64,000 bases of DNA from Carallia brachiata (Eukaryota > Streptophyta > Magnoliopsida > Malpighiales > Rhizophoraceae), in NCBI GenBank assembly GCA_021464245.1, contig JADCRB010000006.1:372001-436000 (forward strand), read 5' to 3'. Below, one piece after another: positions 56,100 through 64,000 of this stretch (position 1 is the stretch's first letter; each line of letters opens with the position of its first letter). A program made the translations under genes and the position numbers. The notes beneath the pieces were generated by a model, which worked only from the letters and a program-made list of their open reading frames with translations, was not told the DNA's origin and made no database searches.

Positions 56100-56183
56100 T
56101 CCTTGGCGGTCAAATTAGTCGTCCGCAGCCAAGAAAAAAAGACACAAATTGTAATTTCGAGATCAATTTTCATGATGACGATG
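56100..56183 (-). pseudogene. 3' remnant of the small plant gene in the duplicate block
   Basis: Matches the 3' flank, the stop codon (TGA on the minus strand at 56165-56167) and about four to six last codons of the gene at 39698-40162 (…HHEN*). Then the similarity jumps to the sequence at about 44375. All upstream coding sequence is missing. Confidence 0.7.
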
Positions 56184-56309
56184 GGCAGCTGCTCAGAAAA
56201 TTCCTACGTCCTAGTAGTCAAAAAACCAAAAAAAATTTGTATTCATTTCTTAATTTTTTATTTGATGCGTCAGATGCCAGCAAGAAAGTAAACTTATTTA
56301 ATTCGTTGT

Positions 56310-56830
56310 AAAAACTCTTAGAAAATTTTATTTTAATTTTTTTAAATAAATATAACTTACTCTTAATTTTATATCATATAATAAGTAAAATTTATTTAAA
56401 TAAAAAATAAAAATATAAATATATAATTATAAATTAACTTTATTTATTAAAAAAAGTAAAATTAATAAATACCAAACTCTACAAAAGAAAAGGAAAAAGA
56501 GAAAAAAAATATAATTATTAATATATATTTTTCTTTCTTATATTTCTTCCTTCTCATTTTTCATACTACTCCAAACAATTTTATTTTCTCTTCATCTTTT
56601 CTCTCACAAATTACTATTTATTTTTTTCATCATACTTTCTTTCTCTCAATTTTTCTATCACTCTAAATAATTTTATTTTCTCTTAACTTTTTATCTCACA
56701 AATTACTATTTATTTTTTTTACCATATTTTTATTCTTTCTACTTTATCTACCGCTCTAAACAACTTTATTTTTTTCTTTTCTTTTCTCTCACTTTTTCCA
56801 CTCTTTTCCTCACTCCAAACACACTCCCGT
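56310..56830 (-). mobile_element. Pyrimidine-rich MITE-like insertion in copy 2
   Basis: Interrupts the copy-1-like sequence (GATTTAATTCGCTCTAAG and TTTAATTCGTTGTAAAAAC on one side, CCAATGCGAAGG on the other). Its right end, CTCACTCCAAACACACTCCCG, is the complement of the left end of the element at 53085. It is absent from copy 1, so it inserted after the duplication, or copy 1 lost it. Confidence 0.6.
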
Positions 56831-57065
56831 CACACCTCACCTGTCACGGAAAGCCAATGCGAAGGAATAAAGCCACGTGTAGGTGTCTACTGGTTCGTGT
56901 TTTTCCAATTATGAATTGTGTCGAGCAACGCCTGCCCGGCCGATCCAGCGTACCAGAATAGACATAAATAAAACATTATAATATAATAAAGGAAGTTACC
57001 ATCCTTTGCCATTTTTTTCTCTTTTTTGTTTAGTCAGACCTTCCACAAAATACCCAAAAAAAAAA

Positions 57066-57170
57066 ATTCTTGATCTCAAAGCAGGCTACAAGTACGGACA
57101 TTTCGTGTACCAAAAAAAATATATTCTTGATCTGGAGGCAAGTTGCAAGTACAAGGAAATTTTTCGTATA
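57066..57170 (+). repeat. 57-bp tandem repeat in copy 2, single in copy 1
   Basis: ATTCTTGATCT begins two adjacent units (57066 and 57123) that share GCAAGTTGCAAGTACAAGG-type sequence. Copy 1 has one unit, near 45280-45330. Confidence 0.7.
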
Positions 57171-57479
57171 CTTTTTTTTTTACCGAAATAAAATTATTAC
57201 ATTAATATACAAATGAACATACATAAAATCAATATTAAGTAGTCAAAAATATCTGTATAAAACAAAACATGTTATCAATCATATGGTCAACTAACTATTT
57301 TTAAAGTAGACATGAACCCAAAATAAAAGTGACTACGATCAAACTTACCCAACTCTATAGTGTTAATTAGATCTAATTGAATCAAAAAAATTGTATTCTA
57401 CATACAGCAGCATACACTGCACATCGACAAAATTATCATAAATGTGAGTACTCCTAACAACGATTTCCATATTAGCTAA

Positions 57480-57815
57480 CAGTATGTTTGGATTTAAAAG
57501 TAGGTAAGAAAAAAAGTGGCAAGAAAGAAAATTATGTAAAAAAAAAAAAGAAGTAGAAAAGAAAGTAATTTTGTTATTAGTTGTTTGAATATATTAAAAT
57601 TGAGTGAGAAAGAAAATGATTAAAAAGTAAATTTTTTATTTAGGCACAATGAAAAAGTGAAGAGAAAAAAAATATTTATGTATATAATTTTCTCGTTTTT
57701 CTTTGTTCTGTCTTTATTTTTAAATCCAAAAATGAGAAAATTTCTTGATTTCCCCCACTTTCTTTCTGATAGGTTTGTTTTTTACGTTTTTCTTACACTC
57801 CAAACCGCTTTTAAT
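57480..57815. mobile_element. MITE-like element in copy 2 (about 335 bp)
   Basis: The left end AGTATGTTTGGATTTAAAAG and the reverse complement of the right end, AAAAGCGGTTTGGAGTGTAAG, are weak inverted repeats sharing GTTTGGA. The interior is purine-rich on the left and pyrimidine-rich on the right, like a long imperfect hairpin. It is absent from copy 1. Confidence 0.45.
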
Positions 57816-58189
57816 TATTAACAACAACAGCAATTCAGTTAAAAGGGAAGGAAAGAAAGGATTGGGTGCGCGCTCATGAAGTTCCACGCAAAAAAGAATC
57901 CATAGTTGGTGCCATTTCTAAAACGGAAAAGTTTTGTGGGGCACACAACTTTGAGAATTTAATAATTATATAATCATCTAAACAATTATTATAAAATATA
58001 TATTAAATTTAAAAATTTAAAAATAATTAAATATTATTATATTAAATACATATTTATTACGATCTCTTATTAAATATATTCATATAATATTTGTCCGTAT
58101 GAAAAGGGTCTATTTCCTTCCCAAATTTCCAATCACGCGTCGCCTCCGTTGGATCGCAAAGACCCACTGCTACGTCATCATCAAGTCTC

Positions 58190-58249
58190 TGACGTGGCAG
58201 TAGTTTCTTGGTCGTACTCGTATGGAATCAAATTTCTCATGCTATAAAT
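58190..58249 (+). promoter_or_regulatory. Remnant promoter of the duplicate ATPase (TGACGTGG and TATAAAT)
   Basis: TGACGTGG at 58190-58197 and TATAAAT at 58243-58249 align with the copy-1 promoter region. The core elements are still present although the coding region is damaged, so transcription of the pseudogene remains possible. Confidence 0.5.
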
Positions 58250-58617
58250 GTCTCATTCTCCCTCCAAAAGCTGCAGGCAATCGGTCTCTTGTCACCTCAA
58301 TACAATACAGAGACTTGGTCAAAAATACGATACAGAGATAGAACAGAAATTAATAAAAGCAATTGAATCGATTTCTCTTGGCTCCGTGTTTTTACAGTTA
58401 TATTCTCTTCGTACTTTAAAAATACTGTTTCTAGAGAGAGAAAGAGATAGAGACAAGAGTGGTGTGCCATGTGCATGTGGTTGACTGGTAACGTGACTCT
58501 CTAGAGTTCACTCCAATTTTCTGGTAAGCGAAACCCTAATTTTTCTTTATTTTTAAAATTTTTTGGATTATTTTTGGCTTCTCTGATGGCTTGCATTTGT
58601 TACTTTTCAGTTTCTGT

Positions 58618-61600
58618 AGAATAAGCGGCAGGGACGAAGTTAAGTGGAGGCAAACGTAAGCAATCGCCCCCATCCTCTTATTTTATTATTTTAGCAAGTT
58701 TCGCTTAACTTTTACCCCTTGTTTGGGAATCAATTCTTTGGGTGGAATTTCTGTCGAAAGAAGGGAATTAAGAGGAATTGGGTTAATGGACTTGTTTGGA
58801 TGATTGCAAGGATTGGTGATAATTCGTGTACTTTGTACCCTTTTTTTTGTTTTTTTTATAAAAAATTACCTTTTTACCTTTGTGTTTAATTTTTTTTTAA
58901 TTTTTTAAAGGACAAAATTAATAATATAGTATATATAATTCGTGTACTTTGTACCTTTTTTTTGTTTTTTTATAAAAAAATTACATTTTTACCTTTTGTG
59001 TTTAATTTTTTTAATTTTTTAAAAAATAAAATTAGTAATATAATATATATTACTTTCTTTCTTCTTATTTTTTACTCATTCCTAAACAGAATATTTTTAA
59101 CTTTAATTGCTCATATTACACTCTCCTAAATATAAAAAGGATAGCGTACGTTTCTCTCCCTCAATATTCATTCCTCTTAAATTCATTTCTTTCATATTTC
59201 TCTCCTTCTACCTTTTTTTTTTTTTGGCAAACAAGGGGTTAGGAGTTGTATTTGTATTTTATTTAAAAAAAAAGGAAATTTGATTTAGTTTATTTTTTTA
59301 TATGATTTCGTAAAAAAAACTGATTGAAAAGTAGTTTTAAACTACTTTTTGCTGTTTTTGAGTTACTTTTAAATTTTTAATGTTAATATTAATATTAATT
59401 TGTATAAAATAAATTACTCTCAAAGGATTATTTTTTATTTATCACATGAATATAGCTATTAGTTGTTACTCTATATCATCAATATTTATATAAATACAAT
59501 ATATTCACTTTTCCACAATGGTTAAATAATATTTTTTCACTTCAAATTTTCATTCACATTAATACTTAAAAATATATTTCAAATATTATATTTTTTATTA
59601 TCTAATAAATATTAATAATTTTTTTAAAAAAATAAAAATTAAGTGATAATATTCTTAGTATTATTTATATAATAAAAATAATAACATATAAAAATAATTT
59701 TTGTTATTATGTTACATTAATATAAATTAAACATATAAATTAGTAATTTAATTACTCAACAGTAATAATAATTATAAAATTAACAAAAAATTTCATTAAT
59801 TTTTTTAATAATCAATAATATGCAATATTTTTTTACTTATCAATAACAAATAATAATAATAAGTAATCAGTAACAATAATTAATAATAACAATATTCAAC
59901 AAATAAGTCAAATCATCTTTTTTTTAAAATTTTGTTTATTTCTCCTTTTATTCCTGCGCAGCTGCTCTTCGGCTCCTTCTTTTTTTTTTTTTTTTCTGTT
60001 ATGCCTGAGTTCGAGGTCCATCAGCCCACCATCCTTTTTTATTTCGTTTTATTTTTTTCCTCCTTTTATTCCTACGCAGCTGCGCTTCGGCTCCTGTTTT
60101 TTTTTTTTTTTTTTCTGTTTTTTTTCTTTTATTCATGAGCTCCTCTTTTTTTCTTCTTTAAATTCTTTGCTCTTTTTTTTTTTTCTTTTATTCCTTCCTT
60201 CTTTCTTTAATTCGTTCATTTTTCTTTTGATTCTTTGCAATCCAATTATATTTTCTTATCTCTGTCTTTTTCGTTGTTTTAATCCTTTGGTCTCCTCTTG
60301 TTATTTCTTTTTTAGTATAGATAATATTTTTATATATTATAGATAATTATTATTAGTAGCACTTTCTTATTTTTTTAAAAGTATTTTTATATTTAAATGA
60401 AATAAATAAATAAAAATTAAAAAATCAGCCTATTGTATTGTATTTTAAAAATATATTTGTTTATAAAGTTAGTTTTATTTGTATTGATTCAACAATTGTG
60501 GTACCGATTCATTTAGTCATTTGTTTAAAAATATCATATAAAAATTAGTTGTGCAATCAAATGATAGACAAATAACTAAATAATTGTATTATTATTCATA
60601 TAAAAAAATTTGTGATAATATAGAAAATAAAAAAAATTATTTTAAATCTTTTACATATAATTATAATGTTTATTATTCTAACTATGTAATTTTATATTTT
60701 TTAAATATATGTTATTTTTATTATTCTATTTGAACATAAAAATTAGTCCTTCCTTAAAAATTATTCTAATTTCGTTCCTGATGACTGAGAAAATTAAACT
60801 AAAAACAGTTAAACAATGTTTGTTTTAGGCATGAGAAAAGAAAAAAGTTTCAAAACCCATTGCATTTTCTATCTTTTTTTCTTTTGGTCTTTCATTTTCT
60901 ATCATTTCGCAACATGGTAAACGTATTGCAAAAGAAAAAGGTTGGCCGTTGGTGTCAGACTGAGCGTTAAAAACCGTTTGACAAAAAAAAAAAAAACATA
61001 TAAAGCAAATGGACTGAAGTGGTTTCAATTTATTCAGGCTACGTGGTTTTGTTGTTGATAATTATTTTTATTGATTGTTGATTATTTTTTTTGATAAATA
61101 AAATAAAATTATAATATTTAATTAAAATAATATTAATTATTATTGATCAAATAATAAAATAATTATTTTAAATATTATTTTTGTTTAATTATAATAGCTA
61201 ATCTATTTATCTCTAATTAATCAAAATTAGTCTTATAAAAATATATCTTATGTATTTATAAACAAATATTTATTAAATATGTGACTTGAAAATCAACTAC
61301 AATTTACACAATGAAAAATTATTTTTCCTGTATAAAGTTATATGTTTGAAAAAATAATATTAATTTTTTATGTACAAATTAGTATTTACATAGATTTAAG
61401 ACAAAAAAAAAATAAAAAATAGGATGAGTCCGTCTCTTCAGTGGCATATAATTCCTTTTTTTGATTTTTTTCTCTCTTTTTTCGAAAATAAGAAATAATA
61501 GTTTCTCATTAAAGAAGCACTCCGTCTGCATCAGTGCGTATGGCATTCATGTACAGTACCCTATAGCCGAGTCCTTTTTCTTTCTGTTTTCCAATAATTT

Positions 61601-62005
61601 TGTTCGCAGTTAGGAACAAATTTGTAATTACATAATGTATAACCTGCTTGTCAAATCAAAAAATAGCTTGATCCCGTTTTTTCAATCAACAACATTTTGA
61701 AAAATCTATCAGCAGTATCAAAAAAAAAAAAACCAAACATAAATTTTTTTTCAACTTTTTAATTTTTACCAGCAAACTGCGGTTTAACAGTAAAATCAAA
61801 CACCTCTTAATTAATTTTAGGGATATTTTTATTAATTTATTCTCTATCAATTATTTATAAGAATATATTTTTATTTTATCTATATATATTTTTTTGTTAT
61901 TTTTTTATATAATTTAAATATAAAATTTTATTTTTTATTATTTTTTTATCAATTTTCTTTTCTTATAATTTTCTTTTCACTAAAATCTTGAAATCTAAAC
62001 AATCC
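58618..62005. mobile_element. 3.4-kb repeat insertion in the 5'-UTR intron of the duplicate ATPase
   Basis: Copy-1-like intron sequence stops after TTTCTGT (58617) and resumes at GAAATATCAACTTG (about 62006). About 35 bases of the copy-1 intron are replaced. The insert is AT-rich, with no recognisable transposase or reverse transcriptase. It contains a 116-bp tandem duplication (units at 58821 and 58937), a 118-bp spaced repeat (CCTGCGCAGCTGC at 59953, CCTACGCAGCTGC at 60071) and an AT-rich repeat shared with 54665-55010. Probably several nested elements rather than one. Confidence 0.7.
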
Positions 62006-62158
62006 GAAATATCAACTTGTTTATTTTATTTTTATGTTTCTGTGATTTTCTTTAATTATTTGAATTAGTGATGGTTCTCTGCTGTAAATAATGGAATTGT
62101 CAGGCCAAATTCTGGGAAATATATATTGTTCGGCTTTGATTCAGTGCCATTTAGTTGA

Positions 62159-64000
62159 ATGGGAAAAGGAGGGCAAGATTATGGTAAAGCGGAAAAAGTT
62201 GCCTTGGAATTGGGTGATAAGCAGATCTTCCCTGCTTGGGCTAAAGATGTGAAAGAGTGTGAAAAGCAGTTCAAAGTGAGCCATGAAGTTGGATTGTCAA
62301 CTTCTGAGGTTCAGAAGAGACTTGGCATTTGTGGTCATAATGAGCTGGAGAAACATGAGGGTGTTTCAATTTTGAAATTAATACTAGATCAATTCAGGGA
62401 CATGTTAGTCAGGATTTTGTTAGCTGCTGCGATTGTTTCGTTCGTTTTGGCTTGGCTCGATGGCCAGGAAGGTGGGGAGATGGAGATCATGGCCTTTTTG
62501 GAGCCCGTTGGTGATATTTTTGATCTTGATCGTGAATGCGATTTTGTGATTTGGCAAGAGTGCAGTGCGGAGAAAGCGTTAACGGCTTTAAAGGAAATCC
62601 AGTCTGAGCATGCTACTGTTATAAGAGATGGAAAGAAAATTTGGAATTTGCCTGCAAAAGAACTTGTTCCGGGGGATATTGTGGAGTAGAGAGTGGGCGA
62701 CAAGGTTTCTGCAGACATGCGGGTGCTTACTCTAGTAAGCTCTACTTTGCGGGTCGAGCAAGGATCATTGACCAGAGAAAGTGAGGCAGTGAGTAAAAGT
62801 GTTAAGGCTGTGCGGGAAGATACGGACATCCAAGGGAAGAAATGTATGGTTTTTGCGGGATCTACTGTGGTGAATGGGAGTTGCATATGCTTGGTTACTC
62901 AGACCGGAATGAAAACAGAGATTGGAAAGGTACATTCACAGATCCATGAAGCATCGCAAAATGAGGAAGATTCTCCCTTGAAAAGGAATCTGAGTGAATT
63001 TGGGGAGCTTCTAACAATCATGATTGGCGTCGTTTGTGCATTGGTTTGGATTATTAATGTGAAGTACTTTCTTACTTGGGAATTTGTCGATGGTTGGCCG
63101 AAGAATTTCAAATTCTCTTCTGAAAAATGCGCATACTACTTTGAGATTGCTGTGGCATTGGCAGTGGCTGCTATACCAGAGGGGTTTCCAGCTGTCATTA
63201 CTACATGTTTGGCACTTGGAACTCGAAAGATGGCTCAAAAGAATGCAATTGTTAGAAAGTTACCGTGTATTGAGACCCTTGGTTGTACAACTGTGATTTG
63301 TTCTGATAAAACGGGTACCTTGACAACCAATCAGATGGCCGTCTCAAAGCTTGTGGCCATGGGTTCCAGTTCTGGCACTCTTCGATCCTTCAATGTGGAA
63401 GGGACCACCTACAACCCTTTTGATGGAGCGATAGAAGATTGGCCAGTAGGTCGAATGGACAGTAATCTACAAATGATTGCAAAGATTGCTGCAGTTTGCA
63501 ATGATGCTGACATAGAGCAATCTGATAATCGTTATGTTGCCCGTGGAATGCCTACTGAGGCTGCATTAAAGGTAAAATTTTTTCCATCTGAATTTTGGTA
63601 TTTGTTTTGACGTGGCATATTTTATCCTCAGGCATATATTATATTCCATGTCTACTCTCATGCATCTGCTACGTATGGTCATGGTTTGCTAAGTCTTATC
63701 TATTCATTATCTATATAACGTTGCTGTGTCAAGTTCTATTGCACGAGGATTTGCATGCTAAAGAATTCCTATTTCATTTTAATTTATAGTCCTTATCTAT
63801 ATCCTTTCTTCTTCATGGAAGGTTCTGGTTGAGAAAATGGAATTTCCTGGTGGAGTCAATAACCGGTCATCTTCTGGTCATCGGGACATTCTACGTAGCT
63901 TCCCTCATCCCTGGATCTCATCCTATTCTCTTCTTTATTCTTTAGCAAGCTCTAACTTCTGTCTTCTTTTTATTATCATGCACAAAGGTTGCTGTAAACT
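62159..64000 (+). pseudogene. Duplicate ER-type Ca2+-ATPase, decayed (5' part, runs off window)
   Basis: Exon 1 62159-63571 and exon 2 63822-63894 match the copy-1 gene at the same splice sites; exon 3 begins at 63988 and continues past the window. Exon 1 is 1413 bases, exactly the undamaged length. Lesions: TAG at 62687-62689 (Leu in copy 1); a +1 near 62504 and a -1 near 62541-62550 that replace membrane helix M2 with charged [13 protein letters not shown]; the actuator motif TGES reads TRES; the M4 ion-site PEGLP reads PEGFP. The phosphorylation motif [12 protein letters not shown] is intact. Copy 2 keeps the base that copy 1 lacks near 46873. Several independent function-destroying changes make a pseudogene likely; a truncated product of about 176 residues could still be made. 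Confidence 0.88.

Larger units (their letters stand above)
55940..64000 (+). repeat. Segmental duplication, copy 2 (degraded)
   Basis: Same order and orientation as 39523-48165, offset about 16 kb. Shared landmarks are ACACACAGATTTATATTTTT, GGTCAAATTAGT, GATCAATTTTCATGATGA, CTGCTCAGAAA, TTGATGCGTCAG, AGCCACGTGTAGG, TCTTGATCT, GACCCACTGC, GGAATCAAATTTCTC, and then the ATPase leader and exons. It differs from copy 1 by a ~4.7-kb deletion (junction near 56183), added MITEs and a ~3.4-kb insertion in the leader intron. The copy continues past the window end. Confidence 0.85.

Overview
The window is nuclear DNA of a flowering plant, most likely a woody eudicot. Coding islands are short and split by GT-AG introns. 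The spacers are very AT-rich and full of microsatellites and small terminal-inverted-repeat (TIR) elements. All recognisable genes are plant families: 3-ketoacyl-CoA synthase, a plant Nudix hydrolase, a malectin-like/LRR membrane protein, a HERK1-type CrRLK1L receptor kinase, a small plant protein, ER-type Ca2+-ATPases and histone H4. I cannot name the species, and I see no bacterial, organellar or viral gene set.

Layout. 1-933 is the 3' end of a KCS gene (+). 934-10,500 is non-coding, with a pair of ~215-bp direct repeats enclosing two tandem pyrimidine-rich TIR elements. 10,522-14,649 is a nine-exon Nudix hydrolase gene (+). 18,036-20,974 is a nine-exon kinase-less malectin-like/LRR membrane protein gene (-). 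21,000-33,300 is a repeat-rich desert with a decayed reverse-transcriptase-associated RNase H fragment, a 21-bp minisatellite and ~250-bp direct repeats. 34,138-36,639 is an intronless HERK1-like receptor kinase (+). 39,698-40,162 is a small unrecognised plant gene (-). 46,216-51,395 is a complete eight-exon ER-type Ca2+-ATPase gene (+), tail to tail with a damaged histone H4 gene (51,830-52,109, -). 55,940-64,000 is a second, degraded copy of the 39.5-48-kb block. It carries a remnant of the small gene's 3' end and a pseudogenised Ca2+-ATPase that runs off the window.

How the genes relate. There is no operon-like or pathway cluster. The one strong structural relation is a tandem segmental duplication (period about 16 kb) of the Ca2+-ATPase block. 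In the second copy about 4.7 kb between the small gene and the ATPase promoter is missing, about 3.4 kb of repeats sits in the 5'-UTR intron, and the coding region has a nonsense codon, a scrambled membrane helix and a TGES-to-TRES change.

A caution for every reader: five otherwise conserved genes (Nudix, malectin-LRR, HERK1-like, Ca2+-ATPase copy 1, histone H4) each contain frame-breaking indels of 1-2 bases. So many small lesions in well-preserved genes look more like sequencing or assembly error than biology. I found no convincing new molecular system. The best leads are the decaying ATPase duplicate, the heptad-encoding minisatellite and the kinase-less malectin/LRR protein.
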